From NCBI GenBank assembly GCA_964654415.1, contig CAZZIP010000004.1, positions 62,001-126,000 on the forward strand: a stretch of 64,000 nt of DNA, read 5' to 3'. The notes beneath the pieces were generated by a model, which did not search any database, was not told where the DNA came from, and saw nothing but the letters and a program-made list of their open reading frames with translations. The DNA comes from Methylohalobius sp964654415 (lineage in GTDB: Bacteria; Pseudomonadota; Gammaproteobacteria; Methylococcales; Methylothermaceae). The translations under genes and the position numbers were made by a program. This document shows positions 36,829-45,065 of this stretch, in pieces; within the stretch, counting starts at the first letter, position 1; each line of letters starts with the position of its first letter.

Positions 36829-37347
36829 TTAGAATTCGGAAGGCAGCTCTCGCGGGCGCATGATCCCAAGCAGATGCCCTGCTCCCGGCTTAAGGTCGCA
36901 CCAGTTTCCAGCCACTGCTAGCCGCGCCAGGGCGGCGGTGGGAAGGAGCTTCATCTCCCCCACCGGTGCGATCTTGCCCAAACTTTCCAACAACTCCACC
37001 AGCCCGGGGTTGTGGCCTACCAGCAAAATCTTGCCGTTGACGAGCGGAAACGCACGCAACAGCGCGAGCAGATCTTCTGCCTCGGCTCCATAGATCCGCT
37101 CATCCCAGCACACCCGGCCGAGATCGATTCCAAGCTCGCGGCAGACTCGCTTGACGGTTTGACGGGCTCGTTTTGCCGGAGAGGCTAAGATTTGGTCGGG
37201 GATCAGCCCTTGCTGAGCCATCCAACGCCCCATTCGGGAGGCATCCCGTTTGCCGCGGCCAGTCAAGGGGCGATCGAAATCGCTTGCGGCGGTATCCCAG
37301 GCGGACTTGGCGTGGCGCAGCAGCCACAATTGTGCCGTCTCAGCCAT
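36829..37347 (-). CDS. sixA: SixA-like phosphohistidine phosphatase
   Basis: Histidine-phosphatase superfamily member. LLRHAKSAWD carries the nucleophile His (residue 11) and Arg; RPLTGRGKRDA, SPAKRARQT and LLVGHNPGL (second catalytic His) complete the site. In E. coli SixA removes phosphate from phosphohistidine in ArcB and in the nitrogen phosphotransferase system. The length of 172 aa is near the usual 160. It overlaps the end of atpG by 8 bp, so it is the last gene of the N-ATPase transcript; whether that is functional or hitch-hiking is unknown. Confidence 0.85.
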   Translation of the reverse strand: MAETAQLWLLRHAKSAWDTAASDFDRPLTGRGKRDASRMGRWMAQQGLIPDQILASPAKRARQTVKRVCRELGIDLGRVCWDERIYGAEAEDLLALLRAFPLVNGKILLVGHNPGLVELLESLGKIAPVGEMKLLPTAALARLAVAGNWCDLKPGAGHLLGIMRPRELPSEF

Positions 37348-38218
37348 CGTTTTCCTCCTCTTCCGATCGCAGCGCTTCGAAGCCGGACACCACTTCCAGC
37401 AGCTCAGCGGTGATCTGCTCCTGGCGCAATTGGTGATGGGCCATAGTCAGTTCCTCCAGGCGCTGGCTGATATTCTTTTCCGCCAGCTGCATGCTCAGCA
37501 GGCGCTGGCCGTGCTCGGCGGCCTGCGACTCAGCGCAGGCCCGATACAAGGAGATGAACAAGTGCTGGCGCACCAGCGCAGCAAGCAGCTTTTCTGCGGC
37601 CATGCTGAAAGTAGGAAGCGACCGCCCCGGCCAGGGCTGCCTTTGCCAGCCGGCAAACCTCAGCGCATCAAGCGGCAGCAGACGCTGGACCTCCGGCTGG
37701 TAATGACCTTGCCCGCTGTGGCGGTGGTGGAAGAGGTCCACAGTTTCCACTCCCTCCTCGCGCCAGCTTTCGATCTTCTCGAGCATCTGCTGAACGGTGA
37801 AAGTGATCCCGCTGACCGAACCAGGGGCGAAGAAGCTTTCTTCAGCGACCCACCCGCGCGTCTGAAGCGCCAGGTCGATCCGCGCTCCTATGGCCAGCAA
37901 CCTGATCTCACCGCGACCTTCAAGATGCCGAGCGGCAAAGTCCGCCAGCACCTCGTTGAAGCGCCCACACAAGCCATGGTCGGAGCCGATTACGATCGCC
38001 GACCGACCACCGTCCTTGGAGACCGCCTGCGGCAGCCCGGTGCGCCGAAGCACGACCTTAAAACCCAATTCCACTGTCCGGCCATAATCGGCCACCGCGG
38101 ACACCGCTTGTTCATACTGGCGGATGCTGGCCGCCGCAAGTACCTTCATAGTCCGTACCACGTCCTTAAGCTTAAGACTGGCGGCGATCGCCTGCTCCAG
38201 GGCTTCTAAGGTTTGCAC
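37340..38218 (-). CDS. atpG: N-type ATPase gamma subunit
   Basis: Central rotor stalk of the F1 part. The N-terminal helix (QTLEALEQAIAASLKLKDVVRTMKVLAAASIRQ) and C-terminal helix (EKNISQRLEELTMAHHQLRQEQITAELLEVVSGFEAL) form the rotor coiled coil; IVIGSDHGLCGRFNE is the standard globular-domain strand. The start is the GTG at 38218 with GGAG upstream, 4 bp after atpA; extension further upstream would lie in atpA. It is 292 aa, and the sequence is clearly more divergent than housekeeping gamma, as in other N-ATPases. Confidence 0.93.
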   Translation of the reverse strand: MQTLEALEQAIAASLKLKDVVRTMKVLAAASIRQYEQAVSAVADYGRTVELGFKVVLRRTGLPQAVSKDGGRSAIVIGSDHGLCGRFNEVLADFAARHLEGRGEIRLLAIGARIDLALQTRGWVAEESFFAPGSVSGITFTVQQMLEKIESWREEGVETVDLFHHRHSGQGHYQPEVQRLLPLDALRFAGWQRQPWPGRSLPTFSMAAEKLLAALVRQHLFISLYRACAESQAAEHGQRLLSMQLAEKNISQRLEELTMAHHQLRQEQITAELLEVVSGFEALRSEEEENDG

Positions 38219-38222
38219 GCCG

Positions 38223-39725
38223 CTATGCTCCGGCGAGCGCCTGTGCCGCCAATGCCAATATCGCCTGCCTGGCATCTGCGGTCAGGCGTTCGCGTGCCGC
38301 CACTTGCCGTTGCCAATCTGCCGCTTCCTTAAGCGCCTCGCGCAAACGGCGCTCAGCGGCCCGGATCTGTTCCAGGGGCAATGAGTCGAACAAGCCGGCG
38401 TTCAGCGCCAGGAGAACCCCCACCTGCTCGGCTGGGGTGAGGGTCTCGCCCTCGTCTTGTTTGAGGAGTTCGCGCACTCTTCGGCCACGCTCGATCGCCT
38501 GGCGGGTGCGCTCGTCCAGGCGGGTGCCGAAGCGAGCGAAAATTTCCAGTTCCTCGTACTGGGCATAGGCCAGCTTCAAAGGGCCGACGACTTCCTGATA
38601 GGCGGGAAGCTGCGCTTTGCCTCCGACTCTGGAGACCGATTTGCCCACATCCACTGCTGGAAGTTCGCCACGCTGGAATAGGGTCGGCGACAGATAAAGC
38701 TGACCATCGGTGATCGAAATCAGGTTGGTGGGAATATAGGCCGCCAGGTTTTGCGCCTGGGTCTCGGCGATGGGAAGCGCGGTGAGGCTACCGCCGTGCT
38801 TGAGGCGACAGGCCCGCTCCAAGAGGCGAGAGTGAATATAGAACACGTCCCCGGGATAAGCCTCCCGTCCGGGCGGCCGACGCAAAAGCAGGGAAAGCTC
38901 GCGATAGGCGTCGGCATGATGCGACAGATCGTCGTAAACCAACAGCACGTCGCGGCCCTGGGCCATGAACCATTCGCCGATGCCGGTGGCGGCATAAGGT
39001 GCGATGAATTGAAGACCGGCGGGACAATCGCCGGTGGCGCTCACCACCACGCTATATTTTAAAGCTTCCCGTTCCGAAAGGCGCGCAATTACCCGCGCCA
39101 CCGCCTGCGCGCGCTGGCCGATAGCGCAATAGATACAGATTACTTCTTGATCGTGCTGGTTGAGGATGATATCCACCGCCAACGCGGTCTTGCCAGTCTG
39201 GCGATCTCCCAGGATCAACTCGCGTTGGCCACGACCGATGGGGATGAGGGCATCGACCACCTTGATCCCAGTCTGGAGCGGCACCTCTACCGGTGCCCGC
39301 TGAATAATCGCCGGCGCCTCTTGCTCCAACGGCCGGCGTTGCGCGGCGAGCACGGGACCTTTGCCATCCAAAGGACGGCCCAAGGGATCGATCACCCGGC
39401 CTAAGAGTTCTGGCCCAACTGGTACATCCAGCACCCTGCCAGTACGCAGCGCCCGCCCACCGGCAGACAGGCTCGGCACCTGGTCCAGCAGCGCCGCGCC
39501 TACGCCATCAGGCATCAGGTCGATGGCCACTGCAGTTGCCTCCCCTTCGAAACGCAGCACTTCCATCGACTTGACCCCAGGAAGCCCCGAAAGGCGCGCT
39601 ACGCCACGCTCGATCCGCACGATCCGGCCGAGATCCAAAGGTGCCAGCTCAAACCGGTGGGAGGCGACCGTGCGGCGCAACAGCTCGGCCGTTTCTTCGA
39701 CCAAGCGAAAGCGCAGCGGAGTCAT
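38223..39725 (-). CDS. atpA: N-type ATPase alpha subunit
   Basis: Non-catalytic nucleotide-binding F1 subunit. Walker A is GDRQTGKTA, followed by the standard alpha motifs RVIDPLGRPLDGKGP and IPTNLISITDGQLYLSP, and an SRVGGKAQ stretch near the C-terminal third. The length of 500 aa is normal. It overlaps atpF by 4 bp (ATGA). Position between atpF and atpG is that of the N-ATPase operon atpDCQRBEFAG. Confidence 0.96.
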   Translation of the reverse strand: MTPLRFRLVEETAELLRRTVASHRFELAPLDLGRIVRIERGVARLSGLPGVKSMEVLRFEGEATAVAIDLMPDGVGAALLDQVPSLSAGGRALRTGRVLDVPVGPELLGRVIDPLGRPLDGKGPVLAAQRRPLEQEAPAIIQRAPVEVPLQTGIKVVDALIPIGRGQRELILGDRQTGKTALAVDIILNQHDQEVICIYCAIGQRAQAVARVIARLSEREALKYSVVVSATGDCPAGLQFIAPYAATGIGEWFMAQGRDVLLVYDDLSHHADAYRELSLLLRRPPGREAYPGDVFYIHSRLLERACRLKHGGSLTALPIAETQAQNLAAYIPTNLISITDGQLYLSPTLFQRGELPAVDVGKSVSRVGGKAQLPAYQEVVGPLKLAYAQYEELEIFARFGTRLDERTRQAIERGRRVRELLKQDEGETLTPAEQVGVLLALNAGLFDSLPLEQIRAAERRLREALKEAADWQRQVAARERLTADARQAILALAAQALAGA

Positions 39726-40471
39726 GCGGCAGTCTCCGACAGCGCCTGACGCAACCTAGCCTCCAGTTCATCCAGGTAGGCGGCCAGGTTCCAGCGCCAG
39801 ACTCGGCCGCCGGCCTCCAAGGCAACACCGCACACCAGATCATCGCGTTGCTCGAACCGGGCGAGCACGCCGGGTCGGAGACGCTCCAACGCTGCCCGGA
39901 TGCGCTCGGCGCTGCGCTGATCCAGCGGAAAACCGGTCACCACTACCCATTCTCCCCCGCTTCCTACCAAGTCGCGGCGCTGCTCGTCGGGAAAGGCATC
40001 GAGCCGGTGCAGGAAGGATTCGATTATATGCTTCTCCAGTTCCAGCCCAGCCAGATCCCGCAAGGACTTGCGGGCCAGTTCCACGACTTGCTCGGCCACC
40101 AGGGTTTTGAGTTCGCGCAACAGCGCCTCCTGCTCGCTGGCCAGCGCCTGCCGCCACTGGCGGCGCTTTTCCTCAACTTCCAGGCGCGCTTGCTCCAACA
40201 TCGCTTGGCGTTGGCTTTGCGCCTCCCGGCGGGCTTCCTCAAGCAGCCTGGTGCGATCTTCCTCGAGCGCCGCCAGCTTTTCTCGATAAGTAGCGATGAG
40301 GCGTTCGGCCTTGGCCTGGATTTGCCCCGCCTCGCTCAAGCGCTGCTCAATGTGCTGCTTACGCGCCTCCATGTTGGCGACGATGGGACGGTAGAGGAAG
40401 CGGTTCAAAAGCGCGATCAGGATCAGAAAATTGACGATCTGAGCGGTGACCGTGAGCCAATCCACCTGCAT
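39722..40471 (-). CDS. atpF: N-type ATPase subunit b, with delta-like C-terminal part
   Basis: Peripheral stalk. It has one N-terminal membrane helix (VNFLILIALLNRFLYRPI) followed by a long coiled coil to about residue 150. The remaining ~100 residues (SFLHRLDAFPDEQRR ... WVVVTGFPLDQRS ... VCGVALEAGGRVW) look like the C-terminal domain of subunit delta. There is no atpH in the operon, so this extension probably replaces delta, as known for N-ATPases. At 249 aa it is much longer than ordinary b (~156). The true start is the ATG at 40471; extension upstream reads through atpE in another frame. Confidence 0.92.
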   Translation of the reverse strand: MQVDWLTVTAQIVNFLILIALLNRFLYRPIVANMEARKQHIEQRLSEAGQIQAKAERLIATYREKLAALEEDRTRLLEEARREAQSQRQAMLEQARLEVEEKRRQWRQALASEQEALLRELKTLVAEQVVELARKSLRDLAGLELEKHIIESFLHRLDAFPDEQRRDLVGSGGEWVVVTGFPLDQRSAERIRAALERLRPGVLARFEQRDDLVCGVALEAGGRVWRWNLAAYLDELEARLRQALSETAA

Positions 40472-40473
40472 CC

Positions 40474-40749
40474 TCAGCCCCCTGAGGCGCGGAAGTAGTC
40501 CCAGTAGGGATTGGCGAACAACAAAATCATGGTCACGACGAAGCAATAGATGGCAGTGGACTCCACCATCGCCAATCCCACGAACAGGGTACGGGTGATG
40601 GTGTGGGCTTCGTCTGGCTGCTGGGCGATGGCAGCGAGCGCCTGGGCTAATGCCCGTCCCTCCCCAAGCGCCGGGGCGATGGAGCCGATGGCAATCGTAA
40701 TCCCGGCAGTAAAGATGGAGACGGTGGCGATCAGGGCGTCTGAGGTCAT
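40474..40749 (-). CDS. atpE: N-type ATPase c-ring subunit
   Basis: Two-helix proteolipid of 91 residues. Helix 1 has the glycine-rich stretch ending PALGEGRA with Glu30; the polar loop is AQQPDEAH; helix 2 carries the ion-binding Glu63 in MVESTAIY. The ESTxxY pattern resembles Na+-type c subunits, and the second carboxylate at Glu30 is the N-ATPase hallmark. Proton coupling has been reported for one N-ATPase rotor, so the ion cannot be read from this alone. It starts with an ATGA overlap on atpB. Confidence 0.95.
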   Translation of the reverse strand: MTSDALIATVSIFTAGITIAIGSIAPALGEGRALAQALAAIAQQPDEAHTITRTLFVGLAMVESTAIYCFVVTMILLFANPYWDYFRASGG

Positions 40750-41453
40750 GGATTTTCCTCCTGGTCGGCGAGTCGCTTGAATTTTTCTTCCTGGACAACG
40801 CTGGCGGAGGCGATATACACCAGCGCCAGCACTGCGAAGATATAGGCTTGGATGAAGCCGGTCAACAACCCCATAAGCTGCATCAGTACCGGCAGAAAGA
40901 GCGGCGCCAACACCAGGAGCACCGCCCCGATTACCGCCCCGCTCAGGATATTGCCATACAAGCGCACCGCCAGGGCCAAGGTGCGGGAAAACTCTCCGAT
41001 GACGTTGAACGGTAGCATCCAAGGGGTGGGTTTTAGATATTGGCGCAGATAAGCTTTAAGGCCCACCGCCCGGATCCCATACCAGGGCACAGCGATAAAC
41101 ACCCAGATCGCAAGCGCAGTGGTGGTGGACAAGGAAGCGGTCGGCGGTTGAAATCCAGGCACCACAGCCAACAAGTTGGACGAGGCGATAAACAAAAACA
41201 GGGTGCCCACGAAAGGGAGATGCTTGCCCGGATCCTGGTGGGTCACTTCCCGGATCTGGCTACCGATCACCTCGACCAAGGCTTCCAGGAAATTCTGCCA
41301 GCGTCCTGGCCGTAGCGTAGGTTCCAATCGACGCGTTGCCAGATACGCCATGAGCAACAACAGTATCATCACCCCCCAAGTAAACACCAAGGTGGCATTG
41401 AGCTCGAAACCCCCATACCGCCAATAAACGATCTGGTCAGGATTGAACCGCAC
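40746..41453 (-). CDS. atpB: N-type ATPase subunit a
   Basis: Membrane stator channel of Fo. Several helices are evident; the essential-Arg helix reads FSRTLALAVRLYGNILSGAVIG, with Arg in LAVRLYGN, and the C-terminal helix is GFIQAYIFAVLALVYIASA. The GTG at 41453 aligns with the usual N-ATPase start (xRxxPDxIVxW); a TTG four codons earlier (41465) is the alternative. The GGGGGGAGG just before the GTG is closer than ideal. It overlaps atpR by ~17 bp and atpE by 4 bp. Confidence 0.93.
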   Translation of the reverse strand: MRFNPDQIVYWRYGGFELNATLVFTWGVMILLLLMAYLATRRLEPTLRPGRWQNFLEALVEVIGSQIREVTHQDPGKHLPFVGTLFLFIASSNLLAVVPGFQPPTASLSTTTALAIWVFIAVPWYGIRAVGLKAYLRQYLKPTPWMLPFNVIGEFSRTLALAVRLYGNILSGAVIGAVLLVLAPLFLPVLMQLMGLLTGFIQAYIFAVLALVYIASASVVQEEKFKRLADQEENP

Positions 41454-41727
41454 GCCTCCCCCCAAGGCGATTGATCAAGAACATTCGCGCCAGCAGCATT
41501 CCCACCATCGCCAACCCTAGCCGCCTGAAGTCGCCGGCCATGATGAGATACAATCCCACCAAGCTCACCCCGGCGCGCAGGACGAAACTCGTCAACAGCC
41601 ACCCAGCTGGATGGCGCATGGTGGGCAGGCGCTTGACCGTCCACCACAACCCTCCATAGAAAAACGCTCCCACCCCCAACCCGGCCGCAAACACTCCAAG
41701 CCAGGCAAGCCCCTCAGCTGCGGTCAT
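41437..41727 (-). CDS. atpR: N-type ATPase AtpR-like membrane protein
   Basis: Small three-helix membrane protein found only in N-ATPase operons, between atpQ and atpB, thought to help c-ring assembly or ion supply. GAFFYGGLWWTVKRLP (helix 1) and FVLRAGVSLVGLYLI (helix 2, with a buried Arg) are characteristic. The start is taken at the ATG at 41727, overlapping atpQ by 14 bp; the longer frame from 41784 would sit inside atpQ. Confidence 0.85.
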   Translation of the reverse strand: MTAAEGLAWLGVFAAGLGVGAFFYGGLWWTVKRLPTMRHPAGWLLTSFVLRAGVSLVGLYLIMAGDFRRLGLAMVGMLLARMFLINRLGGRRAVQS

Positions 41728-42025
41728 GGCGACCTTCCCGCTGGATCCATTGCCAGGCGTGGTAACAGCCAAAGGCGACGCCAAGGAACAGAAAAGTCAG
41801 GGTCCACGACGGCGGCCCAGGAAATCTTCGATCTAACCACCAGCCGATAGCGATGCCGATCAGCGTAGGCACCGCCACTGCCCACCCCACCAGACCGAGC
41901 ATCCCAAGACCAAACCAGATGCTGCGGCGGACCTCCGCTTCCGCCTTGAGGCGGCGACGGGCTTTCTTGTCCACCGCCGCGACTAGTCTCTCCTTTGGAG
42001 GCGGGTCCTTGGCGCCCTCGCTCAC
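41714..42025 (-). CDS. atpQ: N-type ATPase AtpQ (AtpI/AtpZ-like) protein
   Basis: Two-helix membrane protein related to AtpI/AtpZ assembly factors. A basic amphipathic head (KKARRRLKAEAEVRRS) precedes helices WFGLGMLGLVGWAVAVPTLIGIAIGWWLD (broken by a Pro) and LTFLFLGVAFGCYHAW. The start is the GTG at 42025, forming a GTGA overlap with the atpC stop, which fits the tight coupling of the operon; the longer frame from 42211 is antisense-like and Arg/Gly-rich, and is rejected. Confidence 0.85.
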   Translation of the reverse strand: MSEGAKDPPPKERLVAAVDKKARRRLKAEAEVRRSIWFGLGMLGLVGWAVAVPTLIGIAIGWWLDRRFPGPPSWTLTFLFLGVAFGCYHAWQWIQREGRHDRS

Positions 42026-42414
42026 TTGAGCACCTCGCGAAATTCCCTGTAGCGGCGTAGGATCCCTGCTTCCAACCTGGCCAGGGCGCTGCGGGTAATG
42101 CGTTCGGCCTCGTTCAGCGCTAGGATTTCGGTTTCGACCTTCTCCCTCAAGCCGGTCAACTCCACTGCCTGTACTGCCTTGTAGGTAGAGACCCGAACTT
42201 CGTCCCCGCATTTGACTAAAATCCCCTCATCCAGGGCCAGATATAGGGTCTTTCCGCTTTCCTCCACATAACTCAGGATACCCGGCACCAAGGCGGCGAC
42301 AAAATCCACGTGGCGCGGTTCCAGACAAAAATAGCCATCAGCACCTTCGGCGATCAGTTTGACCACCTGCGCTTCGAGCAAAACCCTATCCGGCAACAGG
42401 ACCTTCAGGCGCAT
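42022..42414 (-). CDS. atpC: N-type ATPase epsilon subunit
   Basis: Small F1 stalk/regulatory subunit: beta-sandwich start MRLKVLLPDRVLLEAQVVKLIAEG in outline (residues 1-24), a GYFCLEPRHVDFVAAL strand-loop, and a C-terminal helical hairpin (ALNEAERITRSALARLEAGILRRYREF). It is 130 aa from the ATG at 42414; another ATG at 42426 lies four codons upstream. It overlaps atpD by ~29 bp. The second position in the operon, after atpD, is diagnostic of the N-type. Confidence 0.9.
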   Translation of the reverse strand: MRLKVLLPDRVLLEAQVVKLIAEGADGYFCLEPRHVDFVAALVPGILSYVEESGKTLYLALDEGILVKCGDEVRVSTYKAVQAVELTGLREKVETEILALNEAERITRSALARLEAGILRRYREFREVLK

Positions 42415-43807
42415 GGCGAGCCTCATCGATGGCGCCGATCATATACAGGGCCTGCTCGGGGAGATCTTTGAATTCATCGTTCAGGATCCGCTCGCAACCG
42501 GTCAAGGTATCCTCTAGGCTCACGAGAGCGCCTGGGATACCGGTGAAGTGCTCAGTGGTGAAAAACGGCTGAGTCAGGAAACGTTCCAGGCGGCGAGCCC
42601 GGTTCACCGTCAATCGGTCGGCCTGGGACAGTTCTTCCAGCCCCAACATGGCGATGATGTCTTGAAGTTCCTGGTATTCGGCCAGCACCCGCCGTACCTC
42701 GCGCGCGATGTGATAGTGCCGACTGCCGACCACCTTGGGATCGAGCAGCTTGGAGCCAGAACAGAGCGGATCGATTGCCGGATAAAGGCCTTGGGCGGCA
42801 CGCCGGCGCGACAGCACCACCGACGCAGACAGATGGGCAAAAGTGGCAGCGGCTGCCGGATCGGTGAAGTCGTCGGCGGGAACGTAGACGGCTTGGATCG
42901 AAGTCATGCTACCGTGGACGGTGGTGCAGATGCGCTCTTCAAGTTCTGCCAACTCCGTGGCCAGGGTTGGTTGATACCCCACGCGGGAAGGGATTCTGCC
43001 CATCAGCGCAGAGACCTCGGTACCGGCCTGGATGAAGCGGAAAATATTGTCGATCAACAATAGGACGTCTTGGTGGCAGTCGTCGCGGAAATATTCGGCG
43101 ATCGTCAGCGCGCTGTGACCAACCCGGAAACGCACCCCGGGCGACTCGTTCATCTGCCCGAACACTAAAACCGCGTTCTCAAGCACCCCGGTCTCGGCCA
43201 TCGTGCGGTAAAGCTCCTCGGCCTCGCGGCAGCGCTCGCCGATGCCGCAGAATACGCTCACCCCGCGATACTGGCCCATCATATTGTGGATCAGCTCGGT
43301 GATGATCACGGTCTTGCCCACCCCGGCGCCGCCGAACAGCCCCGCGGTACCCCCCCGTTCCAGGGGCGCCAAGAGGTCGATGACCTTAATCCCGGTGACG
43401 AAAACCTCAGGCACCACCCGGCGTTGGGCCAGCGGCACCGCCCGGCGGTGGATGGCGCGGACAGCTTGCGCTCGGATTTCTCCCCGGCCGTCGATGGGCT
43501 GCCCGAACACGTTTAGCATCCGCCCCAGCACCTGAGGCCCCACCGGCACTTGGATCGGTTCCCCACTATCGGTTACCGGATCGCCCCGCTTGAGCCCCTG
43601 GGTATTGCTGAAAGCGATGCACCGGCAGGTCGTGCGGTCAAGATGAGCGGCTACTTCCAGAACGATCTCGCCCGCAGGACCGGCGCGCAGGCACTGCCCA
43701 AGCGGCGGTGCACCCTGCGGGAAACTTACATCGACTACGTTGCTGCGCACTGCCGTCACGATTCCGCCCGACCTGTCCTCCACAGGCGATCCATGAATCG
43801 CTTTCAT
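42386..43807 (-). CDS. atpD: N-type ATPase beta (catalytic) subunit
   Basis: Catalytic F1 subunit. Walker A is GGAGVGKT, catalytic Glu lies in GIGERCREAEEL, and VYVPADDFTDPAAAATFAHL is the beta-specific signature. The length of 473 aa is normal, though the sequence departs from housekeeping beta at the N-terminus. It is first in the operon, the reverse of the usual F-ATPase order, which ends with beta-epsilon. The promoter must lie in the ~60-bp gap shared with the divergent membrane-protein gene, but none is clear. Confidence 0.96.
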   Translation of the reverse strand: MKAIHGSPVEDRSGGIVTAVRSNVVDVSFPQGAPPLGQCLRAGPAGEIVLEVAAHLDRTTCRCIAFSNTQGLKRGDPVTDSGEPIQVPVGPQVLGRMLNVFGQPIDGRGEIRAQAVRAIHRRAVPLAQRRVVPEVFVTGIKVIDLLAPLERGGTAGLFGGAGVGKTVIITELIHNMMGQYRGVSVFCGIGERCREAEELYRTMAETGVLENAVLVFGQMNESPGVRFRVGHSALTIAEYFRDDCHQDVLLLIDNIFRFIQAGTEVSALMGRIPSRVGYQPTLATELAELEERICTTVHGSMTSIQAVYVPADDFTDPAAAATFAHLSASVVLSRRRAAQGLYPAIDPLCSGSKLLDPKVVGSRHYHIAREVRRVLAEYQELQDIIAMLGLEELSQADRLTVNRARRLERFLTQPFFTTEHFTGIPGALVSLEDTLTGCERILNDEFKDLPEQALYMIGAIDEARHAPEGPVAG

Positions 43808-43867
43808 CCTGCGCTACAATGAGCGAGCTCCAATCCATACACTAACAATTTCCATCGAGGAGGAACT

Positions 43868-44422
43868 ATGTCCAGCGATCGTCTCATCCTGGCTGCAGGG
43901 GCCGCTTTTATCCACGCTATCTTAAGCCGATTCTTTATTTCTTTCATCAGCGAAATCACCGCCCGGCCGGAGACCGGCACGATTTTGATTGCTACCCTGC
44001 TCGCGTTGGTCAATTTTGCCCTGTTCGCCTTCGTCTTTACCATCTTAAAGCGCCTGTTCAACGAGCGCTACCACCTCCACGAGGTGGACCTTCCCATTCT
44101 GGCTTTGATCGGTCTCAATGGACTTAGCGTGGTGGTGACGCTGCTGCCGTTTTTGGGTTTTAGCCCTGCTACCCTAAGCTTGGTGTTCGGCGGCGCCGGT
44201 ATCGCAGTCGGCCTGGCCTGGCTCGCGCTGGCTGTCCAGCTCCTTAGGCTACCTTCCGGTGCGATCGCCTTCCTAAAGCCCTATGCCTGGCTGATCGCTG
44301 CCGCCGGGGTCGGCTTCGTCTCCGTCAGGTTGCTCACGATGGGGGTGATTTTAGGGGCCATCTCCGATCTGCTGCTAGGGGTGATCCTGTTCAAGGAGAG
44401 CGGTAAGCCTGCTGGGTTCTGA
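43868..44422 (+). CDS. Uncharacterised inner-membrane protein
   Basis: I do not recognise the family. It has 184 residues with about five hydrophobic helices: residues ~5-22, ~40-62 (TILIATLLALVNFALFAFVFTILKRL), ~77-95, ~103-125 and ~140-172. Short charged loops separate them (FNERYHLHEVD and KESGKPAGF). No catalytic or metal motif is visible. The gene has an excellent GAGGAGG ribosome site, is divergent from the N-ATPase operon across ~60 bp, and its stop lies 1 bp from the end of the convergent GDT1-type gene. It might be an ion-homeostasis partner of either neighbour, but that is only position. Confidence 0.75.
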   Translation: MSSDRLILAAGAAFIHAILSRFFISFISEITARPETGTILIATLLALVNFALFAFVFTILKRLFNERYHLHEVDLPILALIGLNGLSVVVTLLPFLGFSPATLSLVFGGAGIAVGLAWLALAVQLLRLPSGAIAFLKPYAWLIAAAGVGFVSVRLLTMGVILGAISDLLLGVILFKESGKPAGF

Positions 44423-44423
44423 C

Positions 44424-45059
44424 TCAACCTGCCAGGCTTTGCGCCAACTGCCAAAGCGCGCGCCAATCGACGCTAAACCAAGCCAGCGCCGAAAGCGCTA
44501 GGAACACTCCGCCGCTGAGCTTATGCAGCAGGCGGATAGGAAGGCGCAAAAGCAAGGTTCTCCCTAAAATAACGCCCAAAGCGGAGGTCAAGCTCAAACC
44601 TAAAGTCGCCCCCACCCAAACCGGCCAGGGGCTTAAGGTGGTGCTTAAGCCAGCTACGGCAAGTTGCGTCTTGTCGCCAAATTCAGCCAAAAAAATCAGG
44701 GTGAAGGCAGTAAAAAACAGGCCGTGGGCGGTTCGCTTTACCGCCACCGGCTCTTCCCTCCATCCTGCGCGCAGGGCATGGATGCCAAAACCTAAAAATA
44801 GGAAAGCCACGGCCAACGCTACTAGATCTTTCGGCAGCCAGGCGGCTACCGCCGCACCGAAGACCACCGCCAAGCCGTTGAGCAGCGCAAATGCCAGCAC
44901 CGCCCCCAAAAGCACCGGCCAGGGTCGATGGCGCGCCGAGAGAGTCATGCACACCAACTGAGTCTTATCACCCAACTCGGCGGCAGCGATCAACCCCATG
45001 CTGGTCACCATGGCCAGCCATTGCCCCTGGCTCCAAAACGAACTTACCACTACCTCCAT
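44424..45059 (-). CDS. TMEM165/GDT1 (UPF0016) cation exporter
   Basis: Inner-membrane Mn2+ (or Ca2+)/H+ exchanger of the GDT1 family. The two signature repeats E-x-G-D-K-T-Q are present: AAELGDKTQL near residue 27 and LAEFGDKTQL near 130. Each lies at the start of a three-helix half, giving the usual internal inverted repeat. It has 211 aa; bacterial members are either ~100 or ~200 aa. It follows the ZIP gene by 6 bp, which suggests coordinated import and export of Mn2+ or Zn2+. Confidence 0.92.
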   Translation of the reverse strand: MEVVVSSFWSQGQWLAMVTSMGLIAAAELGDKTQLVCMTLSARHRPWPVLLGAVLAFALLNGLAVVFGAAVAAWLPKDLVALAVAFLFLGFGIHALRAGWREEPVAVKRTAHGLFFTAFTLIFLAEFGDKTQLAVAGLSTTLSPWPVWVGATLGLSLTSALGVILGRTLLLRLPIRLLHKLSGGVFLALSALAWFSVDWRALWQLAQSLAG

Positions 45060-45065
45060 GCTCGT

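Noticed and set aside
37250..38209. 319-codon open frame on the plus strand
   Set aside because: Antisense to atpG and the start of sixA; shadow of a GC-rich coding strand.
39641..40498. 285-codon open frame on the plus strand
   Set aside because: Antisense to atpF and the ends of atpA and atpE; Leu/Gln-rich and without family motifs.
40472..40798. N-terminal extension of atpF through atpE
   Set aside because: Those residues are atpE read in another frame (Arg/His-rich); the b subunit begins with its membrane helix at the ATG at 40471.
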